Positions 11,969 to 24,180 of a stretch of 64,000 nt of DNA are shown piece by piece (position 1 is the first letter of the stretch; the number at the start of each line of letters is the position of its first letter). The notes below the pieces were generated by a model. The model searched no databases. It was not told the DNA's origin and saw nothing but the letters and a program-made list of their open reading frames with translations. The stretch is from positions 50,631,619 to 50,695,618 of the forward strand of contig OX328102.1 in the NCBI GenBank assembly GCA_946811185.2, in the 5' to 3' direction. A program made the position numbers and the translations under genes. The DNA is from Hippopus hippopus (lineage: Eukaryota > Mollusca > Bivalvia > Cardiida > Cardiidae).

Positions 11969-12109
11969 ACTCTAATATAGATTTTAAGTATCAAATTAAC
12001 ATTTTATTATTCCATTTCTAAATATTACCTTCATGCGCGCTAAATGACCACAGCTGTCGATGCGCCTTAAAACACCAAATAATAAATAAATAATAAATGT
12101 AAACCCTTA

Positions 12110-12343
12110 ACCCAAATTGACCTGTCTGAAAACGCGAGTTTGGCACGCCCACCTTAGTAATGCGGTATTTTGGATGCTACGCCTGACAAACAAACCAGAA
12201 AATGGCGTTGAGTACATAGAGAAAGAGGGTTTATTTCATTAATATTCTAGCTGTTGTTTCGGTCTAATTAAAGCAACCCAAGTTTTTCACCAACTTTCTT
12301 ATCAATTCTAAACTAAATCGGCAACGTAGGTAGAAAAATACTT
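12110..12343 (+). repeat. Dispersed repeat D, copy 1, right part
   Basis: Continues the repeat of 6790-7203 (acccaaattgacctgtct ... tcggcaacgtagg). Compared with copy 2 it has about 30 extra bases (12220-12250) and lacks the GTCC-type insertion found at 25763-26382. Confidence 0.9.
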
Positions 12344-12554
12344 TGAATAATGCTATATTTATGAGAACTCGAGAAATGAAAATAGCGCAAATATGTTCGT
12401 AATTCCATGTTCGGTCAGTCACGGCATTTAAATTATAAATACATTGCTTGCTGTGGACAACATAAATAATTAATAAAAGGGGAAAGGTTTCTTTTGACAT
12501 TTCGTCAGTATGACATTTCAATATGACAGTAAACAATATAAGAAAAGAGTTTAC

Positions 12555-12765
12555 AATTTAACCCTTTGCCACACAATCCCGTGCTTTAACGACCTTGAAG
12601 GAGGAGATTTTTGATTTGATAACTTTTCTTCTTCTTTTACGATGTTTTCTACCCTTTCAAAGACAAATATTATCATTGGACGAACGTTTAATTTGTCGAC
12701 TGCAAAGATTTTCAAAATAGAGGATTTCAGTGTTTTGTTGTCTGATATTTTATAGTTAATTAACA
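12555..12765 (-). repeat. Family B palindromic MITE (decayed)
   Basis: Begins taaccctttgccacacaatc and ends with a decayed arm (tttgtcgactgcaaagattttc ... gttgtctgatattttatag). The hairpin core is mostly lost. Confidence 0.6.
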
Positions 12766-13764
12766 CCCGTAATACCTGTTTGAGTGAAAAGCGATAAGCT
12801 TTATCGTAAGTGATTAATTAAATACTTTGCCGTATTTTTAACAGATGTATGATGTGAAAACTTTTTTATTGTGTGGTCACTTAAAGTGATCTTAAGGATT
12901 ATACTGATTCAGAATGGACGTGCATTTATCAATCATGCGACGATCGTGGGGAAAAACATTTGTCCGAACCAGGCGAAAATGCCATTGACAGTCATATGTA
13001 ATCGTCTTAATGAAACAGGAATAAATATGAATGCTCCCTAAAGTATTACAGCAAGAATCATATAGGATAACGTTCGCATTGTCAACTACTTTTAAGAAAC
13101 AGGATGACGAGTGGCTGTCAATAAAATGTACTTTTTCCTGTTGCTCCTTTCGTTTGAACGATTACCACTGTCTACAAATTATGGTTTTGAATTTGACAGA
13201 CATTCTTTCAGTCAGATTTCAACAAAGGTAGTTTAACAAAACATTTTGACATAATCGTTCTTTCTTTCCCGAAAGCTTAAAAAATCTGCATTTTTGTTGT
13301 TCAGTAGAGTGGCCATGGTTTTTCGGAATCCTAGTTAATATTCTACCGGCGACATTTTACAAAGGTTTTTGGAATGGATAAATTTACTTTTCCTTTCAGG
13401 GTATATAATGTAGCAATTACCTTACTACATGTTTCTTATCTGCAAGTTAAAGCCTTTTTGAAATATTTATTTTATATTCCAATCTTCTTTGATGTAAAGG
13501 GAAAAAATTATATGTAGTAATTTACAGTAGCAAAGTCTGTTACCTTGTCTAACCTTTTTGTTTACATGACGCGCTGTACTGCGTTTTGATTGGCTGATAC
13601 GACCTGTCAATCGAAATCGGCAGAAAGGTCAATTGCAAGATCCCCAAAAATGACTTGATGATAAAGTATGATCAAATTCGTCTGCAAAAAAGAAGGTAAA
13701 AGATCAATAAACAATGCATTTAACCTGACCATTTCAGTGCCGACGGAGACCTAAGTATCTGTCG
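12766..13764. other. Stretch without recognised gene
   Basis: No protein similarity, RNA gene or clear repeat recognised on either strand. Confidence 0.4.
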
Positions 13765-13835
13765 TGAATAGCGTAGATCAAGATCAGATTGTAATTTTGA
13801 AGTGAAATCTAATCTTCGATATAGAAGGTACGTCC
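13765..13835. repeat. Family C palindrome (decayed)
   Basis: gcgtagatcaagatcagatt on the left pairs imperfectly with aatctaatcttcgatatag on the right: a diverged copy of the family C hairpin. Confidence 0.6.
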
Positions 13836-13910
13836 GCTACCTGATGCTAAACTTAGATAAAAAATCGACTTTAATTTATGAGGGTAGAAATTGAGTTCTT
13901 GACTCTTCCC

Positions 13911-14247
13911 ATTATCTCCCGCTAGATGGCATTCTACAAATACACATCTATCTAATTTTGGCATTCTGGGTACAGAACCGGACTACTTTTCAAAACAACA
14001 ACCGTTACTTTGTATTTAAAAATGAAATAATCGTTTACTCAATAAAACGCTACCTGGTGCGATTCATTCAGCTATGATCGGCTAGCATGTAATCTATGCA
14101 TCGGCCATTCATTAAAACAGCCTCTACATGCTTGGGTAATAGGCTAATAGCTTCGGTATAAGCCGTACTTTTCCCAAGTATTCAGGGATGGGTGATGCGT
14201 CATAGCAGACAGGTCGAATCTTCGAAGACTATGACATGCGTAGACAA
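13911..14247 (+). repeat. Dispersed repeat E, copy 1
   Basis: About 337 bp highly similar to 60786-61120 in the same orientation (attatctcccgctagatggc to gaagactatgacatgcgtag). No ORF and no clear terminal repeats; class unknown. Confidence 0.9.
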
Positions 14248-14567
14248 AGCAACTCTTCCACTGTCGATGGCGATTGAATATCCTTGTAGATAGCGTAGGT
14301 CTAGACCGGATTACGTGTTCATGATGTAAGTCTGATCTCAGCTACAAACCATGGATTTAACATCCGTCGTATAATTGTATTGGTTTCCGTTTGCTCACAT
14401 TGTACATACTCTTTTACCATGTGTAAACATTCTACCAGGACCTAAAATAAATATCCAAACTATTGACTGATGCATCAAAAGCAAACAGTATTCGAGAGCG
14501 CAATTTTATGCACCAAACAACTAGTAAAGAGATTCGTCAGATCGTGCAATATTTATGATATACCAAC

Positions 14568-14618
14568 TATGGACCGAAATTGTAATGGGCCGAAATTGTT
14601 ATGGGCCGAAATGTCCAG
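14568..14618. repeat. Short ggGCCGAAATtgt motif cluster
   Basis: Three close copies of tgggccgaaattgt-like sequence; the reverse complement of the block occurs at 4586-4640. Probably the end of a dispersed repeat. Confidence 0.6.
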
Positions 14619-14709
14619 TCACCGATTATTGCAATCTCTTTTGTGATGGAAGTCGCAATAATCATGTCTGATACTTGACCAAAAAGGCATTCTCTTGCTA
14701 TCTATCTAT

Positions 14710-14975
14710 GAGCTATGTTCTGGCAAAAAGCGGTTTAATGCATCTCCGTGATGTATGATACCAAGCAAGTTAACACATAATTATGGATGATCATGATTCT
14801 ATATAAAGTCAATTTTGCCAAACGACCGACTTGATAATCAGGTTAACTGGTCAGAAAATTGACCAATAGCAAAATGTTTTGGCCCAGGTCAGCCTGCGTG
14901 GACTGCGCAGGCTAATATTGGGTCGATACTTTTTGCAGATGTATCAAACCCCCTTTTTAACAGAGCATGGTGACT
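14710..14975 (+). repeat. Family A palindromic MITE
   Basis: Ends agctatgttctggcaaaaag and ccccctttttaacagagcat are imperfect inverted repeats. The near-centre palindrome caggtcagcctgcg / cgcaggctaatattg is the family A hallmark. Confidence 0.85.
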
Positions 14976-15344
14976 ATACAAGCATAGCCCATATACAAGA
15001 GAACGTAATGAATATTCAACTTCGCCCATATGTATTCAATGACGGACTGAAGCGTCTGCCAGAAACTACATTTGAAACACATTTGAAAATATTGTGGCTA
15101 AAGGTTATGTCCGTTTATCCAGATATGTTCTTGAGCGAAACACTTCAGAGTTCTAACACAGTACTGATGAAACTCGGGACATACAGAAATATGTAAGCTG
15201 TCGCCATGATGTGACTGCAGTAATAATGAAGGCGGCGTAAAACATTAAAAATACATGTATATTACTTTCTCCTTTCCGTTCAGGATTTTTGTCTGTTAAG
15301 CCTATTTGCGCCGTTGGCAAAAATGGGGACCTATCATCGCGGCT

Positions 15345-15412
15345 GATTGTATAGATCCAAGATCAGATTGCACAGAACATGCAGTCCGATCTTGGATCTA
15401 TACCGGTAGGTT
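15345..15412. repeat. Family C palindrome
   Basis: tagatccaagatcagattgc pairs with gcagtccgatcttggatcta around a short loop, an almost perfect hairpin. Confidence 0.85.
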
Positions 15413-15460
15413 GTTTAGTAAAGCTTACAAAGATAACAATTTTTACCCATTACGTTTTGG

Positions 15461-15545
15461 GCTTTTGCGGACAGTATAAATCAAGATCAGACTGCACAGA
15501 ACGTGCAGTCTGATCTTGGATCGATACCGTCCGCTTGTTCGGACA
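15461..15545. repeat. Family C palindrome
   Basis: Extended copy: gcggacagtataaatcaaga ... atcgataccgtccgc. It lies about 50 bp from the copy at 15345, so two copies are clustered. Confidence 0.85.
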
Positions 15546-15567
15546 AGCCTTAAAGACACAAATCTTT

Positions 15568-15690
15568 CACCCGCGGGAAAAAGGAGAAAATGCTGGTTAC
15601 CAATCGTATGAGTCACATATAATTTGTCGTCTACACTAAATGTTTTCAATTTGGAGCAGTGTAAAATTTTGTCGTTTTCTAAAGCGTTAT
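15568..15690 (-). repeat. Family B MITE, partial
   Basis: Half hairpin (gggaaaaaggagaaaatgct ggttacca) joined to the terminal arm aatttgtcgtctac ... aaaattttgtcgttttctaa. The second half of the hairpin is deleted. Confidence 0.75.
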
Positions 15691-15709
15691 CATGGAATCA
15701 TGAATATGT

Positions 15710-15805
15710 TTGTTTGTTTGTATGGTGTTTTACACCGCTTTCAACATTATTTCAGTCATATCACGGCAACATCATGGATATGTGCAGAAACCACGGATGT
15801 GTGCA
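15710..15805 (-). repeat. SINE-like tail (reverse orientation)
   Basis: tttgtttgtatggtgttttacaccgctttcaac followed by attatttcagtcatatcacg resembles the 3' body of tRNA-derived SINEs common in molluscs. A related tail in forward orientation is at 40980-41050, and reversed again at 36588. Confidence 0.5.
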
Positions 15806-16546
15806 CAGGCCGCTGAGAAATAAATGAACAGATGTCAGTAATAAACCGTAAAAATTCCTCGTAAACATGGATAATAAAAAGAATTAAAGATCAGATACAT
15901 GAAATTATAAATGGATGAAACATTGTAACAAATAGGCTTTGAAAAGTCTGGTAAAATAAACAATGTAAGTTCTAATAGATATAGACCTGTGAAATAAACC
16001 GTAACTCCGTGAGAAATCGCTCGTTTCGACCAATTTCTCCCTTGACCACATGTTTTAAAAATTGAAGTTAACCGTCCCTGCTACAAAACACGAGATTCTC
16101 GTAATAAGAGGTTATGTGTTGAATTAACAAATTTACTCGTATTATTCCATGTGTGAACAATCAATATTTCTATGTATTTCAGGTGGCAGACAAAATATGG
16201 CGTCGTTTAGAACAAAAGGACATTACCAGCGCGTACACAGTTCATTAAACAGTTATAATATGGAATGATCCCGAAGAGTATCAAATAAATAATTTATACT
16301 TATTCATTTTAACATCGATTGAAATTCTGCCTCCAGGAAACTTCACCAGTACTCACGCCGAATGTGAGGGCCGATGAACAGTCCCAATGTTGTCACCCTT
16401 TGCCGGGACCTTATGGTTGCAAGACCGACGTTCTACTTCACAACCACGGACACAACAACGGAACGGAATGGTCGTGTTATGGTTAACGTAAACGTACACT
16501 AACATAATGATATTTCAAGGCGTTCTTTTACTGGAAAATCCCTACA

Positions 16547-16622
16547 TATCGGACAGTGTAGATCCAAGATTAGACTACACCCTTTGTGCAGTCTGATCTT
16601 GGCTCTACACGGCCTGCAAAAT
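16547..16622. repeat. Family C palindrome
   Basis: cggacagtgtagatccaaga pairs with the right half ending tctacacggcctgc. Confidence 0.8.
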
Positions 16623-16708
16623 CAAATTTAAGTCGTGGATGTCTGTGTAAGGATTTCAATCATTAATAGAATCATCCAGTGATTACGATCCATTTATTAA
16701 ATATAAAT

Positions 16709-16949
16709 GAGCAGTGCTATGTGAAAAGGGGGCTTAATGCAGCTGCAAAAAGTATCGAACCAGGTCAGCCTGTGCGGTCCGCGCAGGCTGACCTGGGCCG
16801 AAACTTTCTGCTATTGGTCAATTTTCTGCGTGTAGAATGACCAGTGTACAAAATGATTCAGCCGGTTGTTACACAAAAATGGATTTTATGATGCTAGGTA
16901 GTATGTATCAAAGAGATGTCTTTAGTCCCCTTTTGCAAGATCATGGTTC
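16709..16949 (-). repeat. Family A palindromic MITE (reverse orientation)
   Basis: Ends gtgctatgtgaaaagggggc and ccccttttgcaagatcatgg. The central palindrome ccaggtcagcctgtg / cgcaggctgacctgg is well preserved. Confidence 0.88.
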
Positions 16950-17029
16950 AAAAATTTACTGTGTATGATTTACTTGTAATAAATCGATTGGGTATTGATC
17001 GTCTACAAGGACAAGTAGGCCTACTTCAA

Positions 17030-17215
17030 GTATTTACCAGACAAAAAAAAATTAGTCTAGTCCAAATTGTAGGCATTTGCAGACGACATTCTATGTGTGC
17101 CTCAAATGATGGGACTTTTTCCTCGTGAAAGGAAAGAGAAAGAGAACGTTGTTGAAAAAAGAGAAATTGCTGGCTACCAGCATTGTCTCGCTTTTCCACT
17201 TTTGTTTTCAAAAGA
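17030..17215 (+). repeat. Family B MITE (decayed)
   Basis: Arm caaattgtaggcatttgcagacgac followed by a half hairpin gagaaattgctggctaccag. It lies directly upstream of the large GTCC-type element. Confidence 0.6.
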
Positions 17216-17474
17216 TTTTTTTCGTTAAGAGCAAGTTGGTCGTCACCTTCATCAGCTACTTTTTTCGGTAAACACGTGATATATTGGGAAAGGGTTTAAA
17301 CAATGAATCTTCGAAAAAGGAAGGGGTGTAATGCATACGGGGCGGGGGCACAAAATGATTTTTTTAGCTCACCTGAGCACGAAGTGCTCAGGATGAGCTA
17401 TTGTGATCACTCACCGTCCGTTGGCGTCCGTCCGTCCGTCCGTCCGTCGTCCGTCCGTCGTCCGTTCACATTTT

Positions 17475-17940
17475 TTTGTTTACACTCTAGCATCTACAAT
17501 TTTTAACCAATCAGCACCAAACTTGGTTAAAATATATATGACCATAAGATCTCGGATGAGTTCGATTATGGGTCTAATCGGACCAGAACAACTGGAGTTA
17601 TTTGCCCTTGAATTAGAAAAATGCTATATTTGACTTTGTTTACACTCTAGCATCTACAAATATCAACCAATCAGCACCAAACTTTGTCAAAATATATATG
17701 ACCATAAGATCTCGGATGAGTTCTATTATGGATGTAATCGGACCAGAACAACTGGAGTTATTTGTCCTTGAATTAGAAAAATTGCTATATTTGACTTTGT
17801 TTACACTCTAGCATCTACAATTTTTAACCAATCATCACCAAACTTGGTCAAAATACTTATGACCATAAGATCTGGGATGAGTTCGATTATGGGTCTAATC
17901 GAACCAGAATGACTGGAGTTATTTGCCCTTGAAGTAGAAA
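17475..17940 (+). repeat. Tandem repeat, 161 bp x 2.9
   Basis: Units begin with tttgtttacactctagcatc at 17475, 17636 and 17797. Spurious ORFs run through it because all units share a frame. Confidence 0.93.
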
Positions 17941-17966
17941 GTTCTGTAGAATACATGTAGTTCTTT

Positions 17967-19585
17967 GTCCGGAGCATAACTTTGTCATCTCCAATCCGAT
18001 TGACTTGAAACTTGGCATTTGTGTTTGTTGCAATAATACGGAGTGCAGTGCAAAAGAACCATAACTCTACCACGTGCTGTCTGAGTTATTTCCCTTTGAT
18101 CTTCATTTTTACAGCATTTTCTGCTTGTCCGGAGCATAACTTTGTCATCTCCAGTCCGATTGACTTGAAACTTGTCATTTGTGTTTGTTGCAATAATACG
18201 GAGTGCAGTGCGAAAGAACCATAACTCTACCTCGTGCTGTCTTTGAGTTATTTCCCTTTGATCGTCATTTTTACAACATTTTCTGCTTGTCCGGAATACA
18301 ACTTTGTCATTTTTAGTCTGAACATCTTCAAATTTGGTATGCATGATTGTTGAAAAATTACAGAGTGCCGTGCACAAGAACCATAACTCTTCCTAGCACG
18401 CATTTTGAGTTATTATCCCTTAGATCTTCATTTTTATAGCATTTCTTGCTTGTCCGGAGCATAACTTTGTCATCTTTAGTAGGAATGAATTGAAATATGG
18501 TATGCTTATTTGTTGCAATATTTTGAAGTGCAGTGCGCAAGAATTGTAACTCTACCTCATACTGTCTTTGAGTTATTTCCCTTTGATCGTCATTTTTACA
18601 GCATTTAGTGCTTGTCCAGAATATAACTTTGTCATCTCAAGTCAAAACAACTTCAAACTTGGTATGCATGTTTGTTGCAATATAACGGAGTTCAGTGCAC
18701 AAGAACAATAAATCTACCTAGCGCGGATTTTGAGTAATTCCACTTTTCTCTTCATTTTTACAGTCCAGTTCTTTGTCCAGAGCTTAACTTTGTCATCTCC
18801 AGTTCGATTGACTTGAAACTTGGCATTTGTGTTTGTTGCAATAATACGGAGTGCTGTGCGAAAGAACCATAACTCTACCTCGTGCTGTCTTTGAGTTATT
18901 TCCCTTTGGTCGTCATTTTTACAGCATTTTCTGCTTGTCCGGAATACAACTTTGTCATTTTTAGTCTGAACATCTTGAAATTTGGTATGCATGATTATTG
19001 AAAAATTACAGAGTGCCGTGCACAAGAATCATAACTCTTCCTAGCACGCATTTTGAGTTATTATCCCTTAGATCTTCATATTTATAGCATTTCTTGCTTG
19101 TCCGGAGCATAACTTTGTCATCTTAAGTAGGAATGATTTGAAATATGGTATGCTTATTTGTTGCAATATTTTGAAGTGCAGTGCGCAAGAATTGTAACTC
19201 TACCTCATGCTGTCTTTGAGTTATTTCCCTTTGATCGTCATTTTTACAGCATTTAGTGCTTGTCCGGAATATAACTTTGTCATCTCAAGTCAGAACGACT
19301 TCAAACTTGGTATGCATGTTTGTTGCAATATTACGGAGTTCAGTGCACAAGAACAATAACTCTACCTAGCGCGGATTTTGAGTAATTCCACTTTTATCTT
19401 CATTTTTACAGTATTTCTTGCTTGTCCGGAACGGAACTTTGTCACCTCAAGTCAAATTGACTTGAGACTTGGTAAACATGTTTGTTGCAGTTACGAAAAG
19501 TGCAATGCACTGGAGCCGTAACCTTACCTAATGCCCTTTTGGAATTATTCCCTATTCATTATTTTTTTTTACAGCTTTTCATGCT
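17967..19585 (+). repeat. Tandem repeat, about 162 bp x 10, with 648-bp higher-order structure
   Basis: Units start with gtccggagcataactttgtc or a variant at 17967, 18127, 18289, 18452, 18614, 18775, 18937, 19100, 19262 and 19423. Units four apart are most alike and their offsets are exactly 648 bp (18127/18775, 18289/18937, 18452/19100, 18614/19262, 18775/19423), so a four-unit block was duplicated as a whole. Confidence 0.92.
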
Positions 19586-19779
19586 TCTCTACATTATAAC
19601 TTTGTCTTTTCATGTTGGAATGACCTGAAACTTTACATGCATGTTTCCTTAACATTAGAGGAGACATTCATGCCTATTTCAATCACTTACAAGATTTCTG
19701 CTGCACTACTATTTTCCTGTACTTGCCCTTTACGATTATTATCCCCCCTCGACAACTGGCAGTGGGATGGGCGTATCTT

Positions 19780-20300
19780 GCGACAATTTGCCGCTTTTGT
19801 TCATTAAATGTCATGTCATGGAAAAAGGGGGCTTTACAAATATTTTCATTATGGACCAATATTTCTTTCATTACCGGACAAAATGCAATTAAACTTCATC
19901 TTTATTAAGCCACAGACAATAGTTATTTGATTTTATTTCACGAAATGCCATGTCATGAAAAAAGGGGGCTAAATGTATAATTTCATTATGGACCAATAAC
20001 AGTTAGTTCGCCCATTCGTCCGCCTGGACAGATATCTTCTGAAGTCCTTGACGAACATTTATGAAACTTCATACATGTCTTCCTTAGGATAGTCCGTTGA
20101 TACAATTTTCTTTTATATATAATGACGTGTCATGAAAAAAGGGGGCTTGATGTATATTTTCATCATTTGTTTTCATTTAATGAAATGCCATGTTATGGTA
20201 AAAGGGGACTTAATGTATGATCTCATATGGACCGCTTATATATTTTTCATTTAATGAAATGCTGTGCCATGGAAAAAGGGGGCTTAATGTGTAATTTTTT
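19780..20300 (+). repeat. Degenerate tandem repeat around aaaaaagggggcttaatgt
   Basis: Five diverged units, each with catgtcatggaaaaaggggg and tttcattatggacc, spaced about 60-120 bp. Confidence 0.7.
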
Positions 20301-20690
20301 CATGGACCATGAACAAAAAGGCCACATCGATGCCTTAGAATGAGAAGGTCGTAAGTGAAAAAACACAGTTTTGAGAAAACTTGAAAAAACATTTTTATTG
20401 CAACAATAAAAGATCATTTTCAATAATTCATTTTTTATTTTCTTCTAACTATGGAGCAAAATTTAAATGGCCATTGATAGTAATAAAAAGCCTTATCTAA
20501 TTTGAGAAAATTAGGAAAAAAACTTGCAAACGTCCTTTATACTTAGGTTGTTCCAAAATGGACGAGTAATGAAAGGTCGTAAGTGCCAGTAACAACCTTT
20601 TTGTCCAAATAGTATGTTGTAAAAGGTATCGACAGAAGGTCGTAAGTGTAGCTGCATCTTTTCTACATATGAAACCTCTTTCTAAATTAA

Positions 20691-21680
20691 TATCCTGCTG
20701 CGAAGCCGGAGGGGATTAAAGGAATGGCCTCTGTCTGTCTGCCTGTCAGTCTGTCTTTCTGTCTGTTCGCCTGTCTGTCTGTCCGTCCATCTGTAACTTT
20801 TTCTTGTCTGCTCCATATCTCCTGACCCCTTTGAAAGATTTTTATCAAACTTTGGCTAAATGTTCATCTAGGTAAGACGGTGTGAAGAATCCAAGATTCA
20901 TAACACTATCTTCAATATTTTCGGAGTAATTGCCCTTTGTTATTTTAACAAATGGGATTTTTGTCTGGAGAATAATTTCCAAATTATAAAAGCTATTGAC
21001 TTCAATAGATCACATTTAAGACAAGGGCAAAGCGCAAGATCCATTACTCGGTCTACATTATTTTTGGGGTTATTTCCCCCCCAAGAGTGGATTTTTGTCC
21101 GGAGCAAAACTCCCCAATGTAAAAGAACTATTGCCTTCAAACTTGATATACAAGTAGACTATGTTCGGAACAAGTGCAGTGCACAAGACCAATAGCTCGG
21201 TTTCCACTATTTTTGGAGTTGTGGCCCTCAGTTATTTTACCAATTTGATTTTTGTCTGGAAAATAACTTCTTTTGGCTCAAAACTTCATATACAAATAAA
21301 TAATATTGAGGACAAGTGCAATGCTTAAGATAGATAACTCTGTCTCCATTATTTTAGGAGTTATTGCCCTTGTGTTACAAATTTAATTTTTGTCCTGCGC
21401 ATAACTTCAAAGTATAAAAGCTATTGACGTCAAACTGCATATGCAGACAGATCACACTGGGGACACATGCTGTGCACAACATCCATAACTCTGTCTCCAC
21501 TATTTTTGGAGTTGTGGCCCTTAGTTATCTAACAAATCTAAAAGATTTGTCTTGAGCATAACTTTCAAAGTATAAAAGCTATCGGCTTCAATTTTCATAC
21601 AAAGATAGACCATCTTGAGGACAAGTGCAGTGCACAACAGTCATACTTCTGTTCTCAATATTGTTTTGGAGTGATTGTCC
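20691..21680 (+). repeat. GTCC-type element with about 150-bp tandem repeats
   Basis: Starts with atcctgctgcgaagccggag and a GTCT/GTCC microsatellite (20730-20810), then about five diverged units beginning gtctggagaataatttcc or gtccggagcaaaactccc (20963 to 21549). The right end is not clear. Confidence 0.65.
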
Positions 21681-22594
21681 TAAAAGCTGCGAAAGCCAGT
21701 GTTCTAGTGATGGGTGTAATATTTGAAGCCTGGCTTTTATTTTTGCAGCTTTTGTGTTGCAGATTTTGTTTGTGGATTTCGTGTTTGTAGATCTATATAT
21801 CATCAAGAAATTATGTGGGTTTATTAATTTAAATTCATCAATGCAACAAAAGATATGGATATATGGCTGTCTTGGTGTTTTATATCCGTCAACCATACTT
21901 CAGTCATAGTAGGACGATTGAAGAGTGATTATAAATGAAGTGCTTTTTAGGTCCAGCAGGAATCATACCGGAGACGGGGCATAGGATATAGCTGTCCTTC
22001 AGACTACCCTCTTGTTATACTTTTAAAAGAATATAATCACTCATACAACAGCTACAGATAACAAACAGGTCTATAACTAGATCAACAGTAACTTACATCA
22101 GACAGACAAGTACAAATAAACTCTTGAATACTTTATAAACCTATGAACTACCTTTAAAACAAACACTTTAACATTTCTAAGACAGCAAAATACTAATAAC
22201 AGGCCACAGCCCCTTAACCAAAAGAGTCCCTTTTGAAACTTCTCTATATTAAAATTACTTGCATACAACAGGTAAACACAGTTTTAGTTGCAGTTCAAAT
22301 GTTTTAATTTGTCTTGATCGGGTTGAAAGACATACATGTAGTAGGAAAATATTGAACAGCTGATTGCCAGCATTTTCTCCTGTTCCATCAATGTTTTCAA
22401 AAAGCTGCTCCCATTAAGGTAGTTAATGAACAGTACTGCTGTTGAAAGTTGAATCATAGAATTCAGAATATCATTAAACCCTACCACATATAAACAAGTC
22501 CATAAGAACAGTTTTTGTTGAAAACTGGTTAACTCTTTACCTGATAATCTCTGGTTTTTATGGCCTTAAGTTTGACGGTTGTAGAAAACATTCA
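21681..22594. other. Stretch without recognised gene inside the 4.1-kb element
   Basis: Contains a SINE-tail-like piece (ttggtgttttatatccgtca ... tacttcagtcatag) near 21870 and a half family B hairpin near 22355-22385. Nothing else was recognised. Confidence 0.4.
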
Positions 22595-22738
22595 TGAAAA
22601 GCATTTCTCCTTTTCCCACAATGATTTCTACCCATCCAAAGAAAAATCCATCATTAGATTCGAAATTAGGTTTTGTCTGCAGATCCTTTTGATTTGGATG
22701 ATACCAAAATTTTGTCATCTGTTAAAGAATTAAACAGA
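22595..22738 (-). repeat. Family B MITE, partial
   Basis: Half hairpin gcatttctccttttcccaca followed by the terminal arm ending caaaattttgtcatctgtta. Confidence 0.7.
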
Positions 22739-23369
22739 GAAATCACTCATGTTGAGCAACTTCTCCTTTCACAAGGATATTTTTTAACTCATTTAGATGA
22801 AGCTTGAAATTGTATTTTTGTCCACAAGTATTTTAAATTATGTAATTTTCAAGCTTCTACTCAGACTTGGCAGTGCAAATATTTGGAAGGAAAAAAAACC
22901 GTTTCACTATGTTTTAAAAATCATTCTTCACCAAGGTCAACACAAGATTGATTAGTAACATGTTATTATAGCCCTTACAGCCAGAGTTAAGACACTTTGT
23001 GTCAGGCCACATTTATATTGGCTTTAACATTAAATACTGAATTATACTTCTTGAATACTATATTCCTTCTTTTTTAAAATATACATATATTTGCTAATTT
23101 GCTATTCCCTTATGCAAAATGAAGAAAGATGCAGTAAAACATTTTATGTGGAAAAGCAATCAGTAGCTCGGAAAGAATATTGTGTGTAGCAGCCGTAGGA
23201 ACATCTCTACAGAAGTATAATTATAAAGGTACACTGGCATTCGCAATATTACTGGATGAAAGCGACATTGAACCTCATTGGGCTACAAATTCAAATTGGG
23301 CACTTTCATTTCTGGAGAAAAGACAGAAATATTATGTTTTCAGGGGTCTCTTTGTCCTATTATGACAGC
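22739..23369. other. Stretch without recognised gene
   Basis: A half family B hairpin at about 22735-22775 (tgttgagcaacttctccttt) is the only recognised part. Confidence 0.4.
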
Positions 23370-23435
23370 ATACACTGTAGATTTGAAATTAGACTGCACA
23401 TTCTTTGCAGTCTAATCTTGATCTACAATAGTTCC
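23370..23435. repeat. Family C palindrome
   Basis: tgtagatttgaaattagact pairs with agtctaatcttgatctaca around cattctttg. Confidence 0.8.
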
Positions 23436-24180
23436 AAAAGAAAGAGATTGTGCCTAGTGTTTTAAGAGTGGGTTAAACACTACACAAACAAGGGGAAGAA
23501 TTCCTAATCATGAGTTCCTTTGTTGGATCTTCATTCTAAACTCCTTTTTTTCAATTGAGTGTCCATAAGTAGGACCTCCACAGACAAAACCATAACCTAC
23601 ATAAGTACGCTGTCTATCTAATATGACTGAAATAATGTAGAAATCAGCTTAAAGCACTTATTAATTGCCTTATGGTGTTTAAACTGATTAAATTAGCTGA
23701 GAGAGTAATTTCACGAAGGACCAATTCTCTATGCAGTATGGTCAGTGCGAATACTATTACACTTTTTAGGTTTTTTTTTTCATAAACAGTTATTTTATCT
23801 TTAACAAGATACAAGACGTTTAGGAGGCTTTTTTGAAAATACTATTTATTTAAAGGCTGTCTATTCTTATAAGTTAAACCAGTTTTAAATACTTACCCCA
23901 GTGCACAAGTTGAATTGCTACGAAATGTTTATTGTTTTCCCTCTCTCAAACTTTTGACAATGCTGTAATCTCTACACCAAAATCAGTTTCATAAAATTGT
24001 CTTGTTTCTTGTTTGTTTCCACTTTTTCTTCGGGTAAAGTGCATTTTTATTGGCTTAATTTCTATTAATTCTGTGTTTCTGCTATATAATAAATTACAGA
24101 AAAGTCTGATCATGTATTTCTAAGGATTCTTCATTTTAAGACTAAGTGCAAAACGTTGTAAAACAAGGGCGTATGTAGCA
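23436..24180. other. Stretch without recognised gene
   Basis: Nothing recognised. It belongs to the interior of the 4.1-kb element with AAGGTCGTAAGTG ends. Confidence 0.4.

Larger units (their letters stand above)
7204..12096 (+). mobile_element. LINE (I/Jockey-like, RNase H-bearing), RT-deleted, with 13-bp TSD
   Basis: A complete insertion by its ends: atgtaaaccctta occurs directly before it (7191-7203) and directly after it (12097-12109), and the unoccupied sequence is found at 25603-25615 in the other copy of the host repeat. Order: 5' UTR of about 1.16 kb, ORF1 with zinc knuckles, ORF2 with APE-type endonuclease, a remnant of RT, RNase H and a C-terminal Cys/His motif, then a short 3' UTR ending in an AATAA-type tail. 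Both ORFs carry frameshifts and the RT core is deleted, so the copy cannot retrotranspose by itself. Confidence 0.93.

Noticed and set aside
14879..15196. 105-codon ORF on plus
   Set aside because: Its first third is the palindrome of a family A MITE and the rest has no similarity.
17303..17633. Val/Arg/Pro/Ser-rich ORFs
   Set aside because: Produced by the GTCC microsatellite of a repeat element.
17801..19025. Several minus-strand ORFs repeating LWFFRTALRIIATNT
   Set aside because: They are translations of the 162-bp tandem repeat; the repeated sequence alone explains them.
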